Origin: Bernardetia sp. MNP-M8
Lineage (GTDB): Bacteria > Bacteroidota > Bacteroidia > Cytophagales > Bernardetiaceae
Length of the DNA: 64,000 bases
Assembly (NCBI RefSeq): GCF_037126285.1
Contig: NZ_CP147012.1
Location: forward strand, 1,240,001-1,304,000
Reading direction: 5' to 3'
This document shows positions 44,761 through 53,561 of this stretch, piece after piece. Under the pieces are notes generated by a model. That model had not been told where the DNA came from. It saw nothing but the letters and a program-made list of their open reading frames with translations, and ran no database searches. Both the position numbers and the translations under genes were made by a program. Position 1 is the stretch's first letter, and each line of letters opens with the position of its first letter.

Positions 44761-45930
44761 ATGAAAATTAAAAGAATTGATAGAATTAAGTTAAAATCCA
44801 AAAAATGGTGGTTTCGCCTTTATTTTCTTTTCTTTATCTGTATTTCTTTATTTGCATTAAAACAAATTGCCTTAGAATATTTTATTATTCCTACTTCCTC
44901 TATGGAGGGTTCACTTTTACGAGGAGACAAAATTGTTTGTAACAAACTTCCTTTTGGAGCAATGATTCCTCATAAAAAACAGAATTCAGCTACCAAAAAG
45001 GCAAGTTTTGATATTGATGTTTTTAGTTTTCTACCTGATAGATTACCCAAACTAAGAGAAGTAGAAGCAAATGAAGTAATTATTTTTTACTATCCGTTGG
45101 ATAGTGCTGAAAATATAGAAGACAAAACATGTTATATCAAACGCTGTGTGGGTGTCGCAGGAGATAGAATTCAGATTATGCGTCAAGATATTTTTAGGAA
45201 TGGAGAATGGCAGCCCAATGCTTCCGATATGCAGCTTAGTTATATCGTCAAGACAAGTGAGAAGCCTGAAACTATGTTTCATCATACCGATGTACAGACA
45301 TGGAAAGAAATCGAAACAGAAAGTAAAGAAGTAAAACGCATAAAAAACATCAAGAAAAGCAAGAAAAAAAAGGGAAGAAATAAAAAAGTAGAAGACGTAA
45401 TTAAGGATACACCTCAAACAAAAACCTATTTACTTTATACCACTCCAAAACAAGCCAATCAGTTACGACAAGATTTGAGAATTGAAGAAATTACACCTAA
45501 ATTTTTCGAACAAAATGATATTTCTGATAACTCAATGACTGAAAATAGTAAAAAATTAGGGTGGAATAGAGATTATTTTGGTTCGTATTATATCCCTAAA
45601 AAAGGAGATACCATTGCTATGCATGAAGGAACACTACTTTTATACGAGAATATTATCAAAAACTACGAATACAATAAAAAAGTAGAAGTAATTAATAATA
45701 AATTAATGATTGATGGAAAAATTGTTGAAAATTATATTTTCAAACAAAATTATTACTTTGTATTAGGAGATAATCGTCATAATTCTTCTGACTCCCGCAT
45801 GTGGGGACTTGTGCCTGAGGATCATCTTATCGGAACGCCTTTAGTTATTTATCACTCTCAAACACCAGCAGATGGAATAAAAGATTGGGCAAGGGTTCGT
45901 TGGGAACGTTTTTTTAAGTGGGTAGATTAG
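44761..45930 (+). CDS. lepB: Signal peptidase I with lysine-rich insertion
   Basis: Cleaves signal peptides from secretory preproteins at the periplasmic face. One N-terminal helix (about residues 18-36) precedes the catalytic IIPTSSMEGSLLRGD (Ser47). The general-base Lys127 lies in CYIKRCVGVAGDRI, and the C-terminal YFVLGDNRHNSSDSRMWG closes the active site. At 389 residues it is longer than most SPases because about 150 residues are inserted between the Lys and the C-terminal box, including a KKSKKKKGRNKK run near 200. The Bacteroidota form is known to be enlarged, but this basic stretch is notable. Confidence 0.93.
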   Translation: MKIKRIDRIKLKSKKWWFRLYFLFFICISLFALKQIALEYFIIPTSSMEGSLLRGDKIVCNKLPFGAMIPHKKQNSATKKASFDIDVFSFLPDRLPKLREVEANEVIIFYYPLDSAENIEDKTCYIKRCVGVAGDRIQIMRQDIFRNGEWQPNASDMQLSYIVKTSEKPETMFHHTDVQTWKEIETESKEVKRIKNIKKSKKKKGRNKKVEDVIKDTPQTKTYLLYTTPKQANQLRQDLRIEEITPKFFEQNDISDNSMTENSKKLGWNRDYFGSYYIPKKGDTIAMHEGTLLLYENIIKNYEYNKKVEVINNKLMIDGKIVENYIFKQNYYFVLGDNRHNSSDSRMWGLVPEDHLIGTPLVIYHSQTPADGIKDWARVRWERFFKWVD

Positions 45931-45950
45931 AATTTAGAAATTTCTTCTTA

Positions 45951-45987
45951 TTGTTTGTTGGTGTCGCTGTCGCTAAAACACCAACAA
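45951..45987. repeat. Dispersed palindromic repeat, copy 2
   Basis: A 37-base element with arms TTGTTGGTGT (45955-45964) and ACACCAACAA (45978-45987). It aligns with 12155-12190, and differences in the arms are compensatory (GTGT/ACAC here, ATAT-like there). It lies just after lepB and could also act as a terminator, although no T run follows directly. Confidence 0.6.
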
Positions 45988-46035
45988 TGGCAGTGTTCTT
46001 TTTTTATAAGAAAGCCCTGAATGAAGATAAAAAAG

Positions 46036-46068
46036 TTGATTTAGATTAGATAAAAATTTGTACTTTAG
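46036..46068 (+). promoter_or_regulatory. Putative promoter for the glycosyltransferase gene
   Basis: TTG at 46036-46038 and TACTTTAG at 46061-46068, a one-base variant of TAnnTTTG, are separated by 22 bases, within the range for Bacteroidota promoters. The gene start is 95 bases downstream. Confidence 0.35.
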
Positions 46069-46163
46069 CTTTTTCCTTATCTCCATTACAGAATAAGGTT
46101 TATTTATTATTTCAACAACTTCAAAAAGGATAAATTTCCTAAAAATTTTGAATACTTTTTCTT

Positions 46164-46916
46164 ATGAGTCATAAAGTAAGTGCTGTTTTGATTGCCTACA
46201 ATGAAGCAAATATAATTGAAGAAACTCTAAAAGCTCTCACTTGGTGTGATGAAATCGTAGTGGTGGATTCTGGCAGCACTGATAAAAGTCAAGAAATTTA
46301 TGCTAAATATAATTGTAAAATTTTAATAAGAGAGTTTGATGGTTTTGGTACTCAAAAAGATTTTGCCTTTTCACAAGCAAAAAATGATTGGATTCTTTCT
46401 ATGGATGCTGATGAAGTTCTTTCAAAAAAATTACAAGATGAAATACAAGAAGTATTAAGTCAAGAAACTATACAAGAGAGTGCATTTAACTTACCACGCA
46501 CCTTAATTTTTTTAGATAAAAGAATTAGTTCGGAAACAAAAACACCTTGTCTTAGACTATTTAATAAAAATAAAGGAGGCGTTACTTTAGATAAAGTACA
46601 CGAAACAATAAGAGTAGAAGGAAAAATAAGCAATTTCAAAAATGAGATGTTGCATTATAGTTATAGAAATATACATGATTACTTCAATAAATTTAATCGT
46701 TATACTACTTTGGCATCTGAAGAATATATTGAGAATGGAAAAAGTAAATCTAAATTTATGATAATAGTTCGTTTGCCTATTACATTTATCCAATTTTATA
46801 TTATTAGAGGTTGTTTCTTAAACGGATTTGCAGGATTTATATGGTCACTCTTTTCTGCCTTTTATCCTGTAGTAAAATATACCAAACTTGTAGAATTAAA
46901 AATGCAGAGAAAATAA
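46164..46916 (+). CDS. Family 2 glycosyltransferase (WaaE/KdtX-like)
   Basis: A 250-residue GT-A enzyme. The start KVSAVLIAYNEANIIEETLK is the nucleotide-binding strand, VVVDSGSTDKSQEI follows, and WILSMDADEVLSKKL supplies the DxD metal site. The central part (RLFNKNKGGVTLDKVHETIR) and hydrophobic C-terminus match the LPS-core beta-1,4-glucosyltransferase-like group (WaaE/KdtX). It probably adds a sugar to LPS or another envelope glycan at the inner leaflet. The triple-TIR gene starts 67 bases after its stop in the same orientation. Acceptor unknown. Confidence 0.88.
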   Translation: MSHKVSAVLIAYNEANIIEETLKALTWCDEIVVVDSGSTDKSQEIYAKYNCKILIREFDGFGTQKDFAFSQAKNDWILSMDADEVLSKKLQDEIQEVLSQETIQESAFNLPRTLIFLDKRISSETKTPCLRLFNKNKGGVTLDKVHETIRVEGKISNFKNEMLHYSYRNIHDYFNKFNRYTTLASEEYIENGKSKSKFMIIVRLPITFIQFYIIRGCFLNGFAGFIWSLFSAFYPVVKYTKLVELKMQRK

Positions 46917-46983
46917 TCTAGATAAAAATTAGTATTTTAGCTACACTCTAATTCAATTTATCATTTCAGATTATGTTATTTTT

Positions 46984-49782
46984 ATGACAAAAGATGCTTT
47001 TATTTCGTATGGAAGAAAAGAAAGTTTGGGCTTTGTCGGAAGGTTGTATCAATCTTTGAAGCTAAAAGGCTATGAAGTTTGGTTCGATAAAGTCAATATT
47101 CCTGATGGCGATGACTATTCCAAACGTATTTCTCATGGAATTGAGTCAGCTCATAATTTTATACTTATTCTTGCTCCTCGTTGTCTTACTTCTGCATACT
47201 GTTTGATAGAATTAGAATATGCTAGAAAGTTAGGCAAACGAATAATTCCTATTGATCAAAATGTTATTTTTGATACAAAAGATGCACCTTTATCTTATGA
47301 AGAACGTAGTGTTTTGGTTCAATTTTATGAGGCGAATGGAATGAATGTCTTGCCTATTTTTTCTAAAAAAGATGTTCTGAATCGTTCGCATGAACTTTTG
47401 GGCAAAACTGATTGGGTTCATGCTCGTCAGCAACTTTCAGAAGATGCTATTAATCAGCTTTACAACTGGCAACTGACTTATGAAAACAGTTGGCGAAAAC
47501 ATGAAGAAATAGAATTTATAAAAGAAAATCCACTTCCTGTTTTTGGAAAAGATATTGATCATTTTGAAGATGGTTTTGAAAGTATTTTAAAAGTTATTGA
47601 AACTCAAAAAGAATACGTTTATCTCCATACAGAATTACTTCAAAAAGCTCTCTTATGGTCAAATCATAGAAGACAAACCAACCTCTTGCTAGTAGGAAAA
47701 GAACGTCAAGAAGCACAAAGTTGGCTTACTCAAGATTTTATTGCTCCCAAACAGCCTCCTTGTTTGCCTTCCGTTTTACATAGCGAATTTATTACTGAAT
47801 CAAAGAAAAATGCTGATAATTTGATGTCAGAGATTTTCTTATGTTTTTCAGCGCAAGAAAAAAAACAAACTGAAAAAATCAGAAAAGGATTAATAAAAGC
47901 GGGAATTACAGTTGTTTTGCCTAATAATTCGATACATAGAGAAACGCAAAAAGGATTTGATACTTCTACTTATACAGAAGAAATAAAAGAACAAATTGCT
48001 CACGCTGATAATTTTGTTTTTGTGCTTTCGCCTGCTGCTGTTCAAAATTCAGAGTGTTTGAGAGAACTCCGTTTTGCAATTACTTTTCATAAAAGAATTA
48101 TTGTTGTGTTGGCAAAAGAAGTCAATATAGACCAATTACCAGAGCAATTGCGTTTGCTTTCTTCCTCTTACATTGACTTGACAGATAACCGAACAGAAGA
48201 TAATTTTACAGATAATTTAGACTTTGAAAAAGATTTGAATGAGCTTATCTGTATTGTTGAGGACAATTATGACTATTACAGAAATCATAAACGCTATCTT
48301 GCACAGGCTTTAAAATGGGAAGAACAACATCAAAACGATGCCATTTTATTGCGTGGACATAATTTAGAAAAGGCTCAAACGTGGCTTAATCAAGGTAAAT
48401 TGCAAGGAAACAATACCACAAATACAAAATTAAATACACCTACTGACTTACACGAAAAATTCATTGAAGAAAGTATTACCAAAATAGGAACACTTAGTAG
48501 TGAAGTTTTTATTTCATATTCTCGTACAGATGGCGATTTTGCTCGTTGGCTCAACGAAGAACTTCAACTCAATGGCAGAACAACGTGGTTTGATCAAGAA
48601 TGTATTCCTGCTGGTTCAGATTTTGGCTTAGAAATAAAAAATGGCATCGAAACTTCAGATAATTTCTTATTTATTCTTTCTCCTGCTTCCATTTCTTCTC
48701 CTTATTGTAAAGATGAAGTCCTTCATGCTTTATCAATGGGAAAACGGATTATTTTAGTTCGCTTTCAAGCTGTGAAAGAAATACCTAGTTATTTTCCTAG
48801 CCATATTCAATGGATAGATTTTTCTAAAAATGGATTACAAAACGACATCAATACTGATAATGGACAGCAATTTAGAGAACTGCTACGAACACTAAACACA
48901 GACCGAGAACACACACAAAAGCATTCAAAATACCAACAAAAAGCCTTAGAATGGAATAAAAATGAAAAAAATTATGCTTTTCTTTTAATAGGAAACGAAC
49001 TTGCTATTGCTGAAAATTGGTTAGAGGAGTGCAAAAAACATAATAAAATCCCGACTTCGACTCCTATTCAAAAAGAATTTATTTTAGAGAGTATAAGGTC
49101 GGTTGCATTACAAAAAAGAAAACAAGAAAAAACAATTTTGAGATTGCGTGTTTTACTTACTCTTTCCGTAATTGCACTTTTAGGTGCTTGTGGCTTAGGA
49201 CTTTGGGTACACTCATTAAATATGAAAAATAAATCTCAATTAAGAGCGTTAGAAATAGCCCAAGATTCTTTGATACGAACCAACGAGAAAGAAAAAGCAT
49301 TAAAATTTCAAAATTATTTTCAAACAGCCAACTACCAAAAATCTTCTACTAAGTATGAGGACGCAATAAAAAACTATGAGATTGCTTTAGATTTTGCAGA
49401 TTCAAGTCAGACTATAAAAGTAAATCAAGAAATAAAAGAAATAGAAACTATTATGCCAAAGAAAGAAACTTTCTTCAAATTGGTAGAAGATGGCGAAAAC
49501 GCCTTTAAGAAAAAACAATTTTTACGTGCATACAACTACTACAAACAAGCTGATTCGATTGGTTACAACTCTGCTTTAGTCAAAACACATTTAGAAGTTT
49601 TAGATGAGTATGTAAAACTAGAAGTAAATAAAATGAAACAAGAAACTGTATATTTATTGGACAATAACAAAGATAAACAGGCTTATGAAAAAATAATTAA
49701 TGCTCTTCTTCTTGCCCCAAATGACACTTCGCTTCTTAGTTTAGAAAAACGAGTGATGCGCCAAATGTTAGGAACAGAGTAA
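46984..49782 (+). CDS. Membrane-anchored protein with three TIR domains and TPR-like C-terminus
   Basis: A 932-residue protein. Three TIR domains lie at about residues 3-135, 281-400 and 506-613. TIR1 has DAFISYGRKE, VWFDKVNIPDGD and AYCLIELEYA (candidate catalytic Glu76). TIR2 has EIFLCFSAQE and SECLRELRFA (Glu361) but lacks the WFD box. TIR3 has EVFISYSRTD, TTWFDQECIPAGSD and PYCKDEVLHA (Glu578). Each TIR is followed by the same linker motif (LLQKALLWSNHRRQTNLLLV, YLAQALKWEEQHQNDAILLR, YQQKALEWNKNEKNYAFLLI) and an IxES end. That linker is typical of TIR-WD40 proteins, where it leads to a membrane helix. Here a helix at about 722-742 leads to a 190-residue TPR-like tail instead of WD40. The TIR part would be cytoplasmic. 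NAD hydrolysis or signalling is family inference. Confidence 0.9.
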   Translation: MTKDAFISYGRKESLGFVGRLYQSLKLKGYEVWFDKVNIPDGDDYSKRISHGIESAHNFILILAPRCLTSAYCLIELEYARKLGKRIIPIDQNVIFDTKDAPLSYEERSVLVQFYEANGMNVLPIFSKKDVLNRSHELLGKTDWVHARQQLSEDAINQLYNWQLTYENSWRKHEEIEFIKENPLPVFGKDIDHFEDGFESILKVIETQKEYVYLHTELLQKALLWSNHRRQTNLLLVGKERQEAQSWLTQDFIAPKQPPCLPSVLHSEFITESKKNADNLMSEIFLCFSAQEKKQTEKIRKGLIKAGITVVLPNNSIHRETQKGFDTSTYTEEIKEQIAHADNFVFVLSPAAVQNSECLRELRFAITFHKRIIVVLAKEVNIDQLPEQLRLLSSSYIDLTDNRTEDNFTDNLDFEKDLNELICIVEDNYDYYRNHKRYLAQALKWEEQHQNDAILLRGHNLEKAQTWLNQGKLQGNNTTNTKLNTPTDLHEKFIEESITKIGTLSSEVFISYSRTDGDFARWLNEELQLNGRTTWFDQECIPAGSDFGLEIKNGIETSDNFLFILSPASISSPYCKDEVLHALSMGKRIILVRFQAVKEIPSYFPSHIQWIDFSKNGLQNDINTDNGQQFRELLRTLNTDREHTQKHSKYQQKALEWNKNEKNYAFLLIGNELAIAENWLEECKKHNKIPTSTPIQKEFILESIRSVALQKRKQEKTILRLRVLLTLSVIALLGACGLGLWVHSLNMKNKSQLRALEIAQDSLIRTNEKEKALKFQNYFQTANYQKSSTKYEDAIKNYEIALDFADSSQTIKVNQEIKEIETIMPKKETFFKLVEDGENAFKKKQFLRAYNYYKQADSIGYNSALVKTHLEVLDEYVKLEVNKMKQETVYLLDNNKDKQAYEKIINALLLAPNDTSLLSLEKRVMRQMLGTE

Positions 49783-49962
49783 AACTGACTGTTTGATTTA
49801 GGTTATTTTTTTAATTCTTAAATGCAACCAAATCTTACTTAGTCGAGTCCTCATAATAAATACATAAAGAAACATACTATTTTTGCTTATTTTTTGTACT
49901 TTTACTACCTATTTCACTCTATTATTTCTGTTCTAATTTTGATATTTCTAAATATAGCTATG

Positions 49963-52905
49963 ATGAAAACCAATTTCTTATCAATATTCTTACTTTGTTT
50001 TATTTTAATAAATAGTTTATTTCTATTTTCTTGCTCTGAAGCATTTTCACAGCGAACTTGCCAAACTTTCGAAACAGAGCAGTATCTACAAAATAAAGAT
50101 AAATCAGGTGGAAGTGAAGCCTTTGAAAATAAGCTAAAAAAATATATCAATCAGAAAAAAGAAGCTCAAAAAAATAACCCTTTACTGCATAAAGTAGAAA
50201 GAACAGAGTCTACCTATAGAATTCCTATTATTATTCATGTAATCCACAATGGAGAACCAATAGGAGAAGGAGCAAATATTTCGGCTGCACAAATTTATGG
50301 ACAAATAGAAGTATTAAATGAAGATTTTAACTTTAGAAATTCTGATAAAGACGAAACGCTAGATATTTTTAAAAGTGTAGCTGCTAACCCAAGTATTGAG
50401 TTTGTACCTGCAACGGTTGATCCAGAAGGAAGACCTCTAAAGGAGGTTGGAATTACTCGTGCAAAAGGTTGCCTTACAAGTTGGAATGACTTTACATTTA
50501 ATGCTTTGGCAAAACCTAATACAGTTTGGGATCCAAATCAATATTTTAATATTTGGGTAACAAAATATGATGAACTTGGTTATGCACAATTTCCTAATTT
50601 ATCTGGTTTGGGTGGTATAAAAGAAGATGAAGGAGAAGCAAATACAGATGGAATAGTTGTTAGATATATAAACTTTGGCTCAATAGAAAAAACGCCTAAC
50701 ATTCCTCAACTCATTGAAGGTAGTCCATTTAACTTAGGACGAACTGCCACTCACGAAATAGGTCATTTTTTTGGTCTTTTGCATACGTGGGGAGAAGAAA
50801 TTCCATTGAGTTGTGCAACAGATGATTTTTGTGATGACACGCCCAATACTTCAAAAAAACAAAGAGGTTGTAATCTAAATGAACCTTCTTGTGAAGCAGG
50901 CAAAATAGTAATGACACAAAACTTTATGGAATACACTGACGATAGATGTATGACACTTTTTACAGCTGACCAAGTAGAGCGCATGCAGGCTGTTTTGGAA
51001 ATTTCGCCTCGCAGAAAAGAACTTTTAAACTCTTCTGTTGCAGATCCTCTAGGTAAAAGTGTCTTTTCTATTTTTGAACCTTCAAAAACAAGAGTAATTA
51101 AAAACGGAAAAATCAAATTTAATAATCAATCCATAGCTACTGGAAATGCTCAAATTCAAGGTTATGAATGGACTTTTGAAGGAGGAAATCCTGCTACATC
51201 TACTGAAAAAAATCCTTCTGTTACTTATTCACAAATAGGTAGTTTTACAGCTACCTTAAAAGTTATTGGGGGTGATGTTGCAGATAAAACAAGAACTGTA
51301 CAGATTGAAGTAATAGATGATAATCTAACAGCTTTAGATGAAACACTATTAGATTTTGAAGACAGAAGTCTTACAAAAGAAGGTTGGAGCTTTGAACGAA
51401 CAGATATAACAAATTGGAGACTTTTTGCAGATGGTTCTTATGGCTCAAGTGAATTTTCTATCTATGCTGGTAATAAAACCAACCGTTCTTGTGAAGCAGA
51501 ACTCACTTTTATATCTCCATTTATTAAAGTGCCAAGTAGCCGTGTTATTGAAGTGCGTTTTGATGTTGCGTATGGTTTTGATAAAAACAAAATTTCAGAT
51601 TCTTTAGAGATTTCTTATACTACTGATGCAGGAAATAAATTTTTGACCGTTTGGAAAAAAGGGGGAGAAGAGCTGCAAACAGCAATTAATCAAACAGCAG
51701 CCTTTAATCCATTACCAGCTCAATGGAATTCATATACATTCTATATAGAAGCAGAAGAAGGTTCTCGTTTTATGCAAGTGAAATTCAGAAATATAGGAGC
51801 AAATAATAATAATCTGTATTTGGATAATTTGCGTATTCGTCAAACTAATAATTTACAGCCTCCAGTTGTTGATTTTGATATTAATTACCCTTTGGTTTTA
51901 CTTTCTGAAAAAGCTCATTTTTTTTCACAAACAGATTTTGGAATAGATTTTAATTGGACAATCGAAGGAAATACAACATTGCAGGCAAGTGGACTTTCTC
52001 CCCAAATTTCATTTACTCAAGAAGGAATTTATGACGTTACTCTTCAATCTTCTAATCCTTTAGGCACAAGAGAGAGTAAAAAAACTGATATTATTGAGGT
52101 TATTAAAGGAAAAAAAGTAAGCAATATTACCTCTAAAAATTTAAAAGCAGAAGTAATAAATAATAAACCACTGGCAGGACACGATGAAAAAAGCACCATA
52201 AGTAAAGCTGAATATTTTAGTGATTTTGGCTCTGTTAGTAAACTATATGCTGTCGATATTTTTTTCGCAGATGCAGCTATAAGAAACCTCAATACAACTT
52301 TTGATGTTGTGATGTGGTCAGTAGATAGCGATGGAAAACCAAACGAAGAATTGTATCGCCAAAAAGTGCTTTATTCACTTATAGATAGAGATATTTTTAG
52401 AAGAAGACAGTTTACAAGAGTCGTTTTTGATGAGCCACAAAGTGTTCCTTCACAGTTTTTTATTAGTGTAGAATTGGAATATGAAAGTCTAAATAGATTC
52501 ACTATTTTTACAGAAAAGAAACAAGAAGGAAAAGGGTGGGAAAGAAAAGCCAATGGTGATTGGCTTTCGTATGCTGCTAGTCGTGGAGAGAATTATTCGA
52601 ATGCAATATCTGTAGTTTTATCTCTTGATGGAGTTCTAAGCAATGATGATGAAAATGTGAGTGATTTAGTAAATCTATATCCTAACCCAAATCAGGGAAG
52701 TTTTAGTTTGGAAACACAGAATTTGAGAGTACAATCAATTGAAATTTATAATTCTATTGGTCAAATAGTGTATCAAAAAAATGTCCCAAACACCTTTATT
52801 TCTAACTTTGATATTCAATTAAAACGCCCTTCAAACGGAATGTATTTAGTCAGAATTCAAACTCAAAAAGGAATTATTACTCAAAAATTAATTATCCAAA
52901 ATTAA
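49963..52905 (+). CDS. Secreted M43-type zinc metalloprotease with PKD domain and T9SS signal
   Basis: From the ATG at 49963 the product is 980 residues. A signal peptide (LSIFLLCFILINSLFLFSC) is followed by an N-region, and the M43/pappalysin motif is HEIGHFFGLLHTWG (ligands His264, His268, His274), with the Met-turn in QNFMEYTDDRCMTLF. A PKD-like domain (IQGYEWTFEGGNPATSTEKN) comes next, then beta-sandwich regions. The last ~85 residues (LYPNPNQGSFSLETQNLRVQ and NGMYLVRIQTQKGIITQKLI) are a type A T9SS sorting domain. The enzyme is probably exported and fixed at the surface or released. The frame extends to 49894, but those residues precede the signal. Confidence 0.92.
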   Translation: MKTNFLSIFLLCFILINSLFLFSCSEAFSQRTCQTFETEQYLQNKDKSGGSEAFENKLKKYINQKKEAQKNNPLLHKVERTESTYRIPIIIHVIHNGEPIGEGANISAAQIYGQIEVLNEDFNFRNSDKDETLDIFKSVAANPSIEFVPATVDPEGRPLKEVGITRAKGCLTSWNDFTFNALAKPNTVWDPNQYFNIWVTKYDELGYAQFPNLSGLGGIKEDEGEANTDGIVVRYINFGSIEKTPNIPQLIEGSPFNLGRTATHEIGHFFGLLHTWGEEIPLSCATDDFCDDTPNTSKKQRGCNLNEPSCEAGKIVMTQNFMEYTDDRCMTLFTADQVERMQAVLEISPRRKELLNSSVADPLGKSVFSIFEPSKTRVIKNGKIKFNNQSIATGNAQIQGYEWTFEGGNPATSTEKNPSVTYSQIGSFTATLKVIGGDVADKTRTVQIEVIDDNLTALDETLLDFEDRSLTKEGWSFERTDITNWRLFADGSYGSSEFSIYAGNKTNRSCEAELTFISPFIKVPSSRVIEVRFDVAYGFDKNKISDSLEISYTTDAGNKFLTVWKKGGEELQTAINQTAAFNPLPAQWNSYTFYIEAEEGSRFMQVKFRNIGANNNNLYLDNLRIRQTNNLQPPVVDFDINYPLVLLSEKAHFFSQTDFGIDFNWTIEGNTTLQASGLSPQISFTQEGIYDVTLQSSNPLGTRESKKTDIIEVIKGKKVSNITSKNLKAEVINNKPLAGHDEKSTISKAEYFSDFGSVSKLYAVDIFFADAAIRNLNTTFDVVMWSVDSDGKPNEELYRQKVLYSLIDRDIFRRRQFTRVVFDEPQSVPSQFFISVELEYESLNRFTIFTEKKQEGKGWERKANGDWLSYAASRGENYSNAISVVLSLDGVLSNDDENVSDLVNLYPNPNQGSFSLETQNLRVQSIEIYNSIGQIVYQKNVPNTFISNFDIQLKRPSNGMYLVRIQTQKGIITQKLIIQN

Positions 52906-52964
52906 ATAGCACTTTGTAAGAGTATTTTTTAATTTAATTTTAGTTAAAAATTTCATAAAAGTAG

Positions 52965-52972
52965 TATTTTTG
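52965..52972 (+). promoter_or_regulatory. Putative -7 box upstream of a STAS-like gene
   Basis: TATTTTTG fits TAnnTTTG and lies 78 bases before the ATG at 53050. No good -33 box was found. Confidence 0.35.
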
Positions 52973-53049
52973 CTAAACGAGAATAAATTTTGTTCTTTTG
53001 TAAATTATAATATACTCACAAATAGCCATTACTTACAAGTCATACCGTT

Positions 53050-53469
53050 ATGATGCCTTTTTACGAAAGCCCTGACAAATCCATTACTTCTTTTGTTAAT
53101 AACAAAGAGGAGTATATACTTATTAAGATGGAGGGCGATATAAATGAAGAAGAATATAAAGAAGTTTTTATGCTTCTTTTAGACCCAGAAAAAACACAAG
53201 GTTATAATAAAGTTTTATTTAATCAAGAAAATGTAGGAAATGTTTCTTCCAAATCAAGAGCTTGGTTAGTCTTAAAATTTATGCCGATGCTTCAAAAACA
53301 ACTAGGAACAAACTTTGAAGTTGCAGTAATAAAATCAAGTACAACCTTTCAACGCATTGCAGCACAAGTATTACTTAAATCACTTATGGCAATTAATAAT
53401 AAATTTAGAATTGCTTATTTTGAAGAAAGAGCAGTAGCAAAAGAATGGCTAGTTTCTAAAAAGAAATAA
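53050..53469 (+). CDS. SpoIIAA/STAS-like small protein
   Basis: A 139-residue soluble protein resembling the STAS/SpoIIAA-like fold: strand pair EEYILIKMEGDINEEEYKEV, then GYNKVLFNQENVGNVSSKSR and FEVAVIKSSTTFQRIAAQVL, ending FRIAYFEERAVAKEWLVSKK. The closing pattern matches those at 9653-10096 and 62135-62557, so it belongs to the same small paralogous group. No catalytic residues are evident. A -7 box lies upstream and a hairpin terminator downstream, so it is a single-gene unit. Confidence 0.7.
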   Translation: MMPFYESPDKSITSFVNNKEEYILIKMEGDINEEEYKEVFMLLLDPEKTQGYNKVLFNQENVGNVSSKSRAWLVLKFMPMLQKQLGTNFEVAVIKSSTTFQRIAAQVLLKSLMAINNKFRIAYFEERAVAKEWLVSKKK

Positions 53470-53505
53470 AAATCTCTTTTTTAGACAATAATAAAAAGTA
53501 AACAG

Positions 53506-53543
53506 GCATTTTATTCTTATATTTAGAATGAAATGCTTTTTTT
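53506..53543 (+). terminator. Intrinsic terminator after the STAS-like gene
   Basis: A 12-bp stem (GCATTTTATTCT with AGAATGAAATGC, one G-U pair), a 7-base loop and seven T residues. Confidence 0.8.
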
Positions 53544-53561
53544 ATATAATTTTCTGTAATT

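Noticed and set aside
46984-49782. Thoeris or other named TIR defence operon
   Set aside because: No ThsA-like, SIR2, or other partner gene is adjacent; the neighbours are a glycosyltransferase and a T9SS-secreted protease. The protein is reported on its own.
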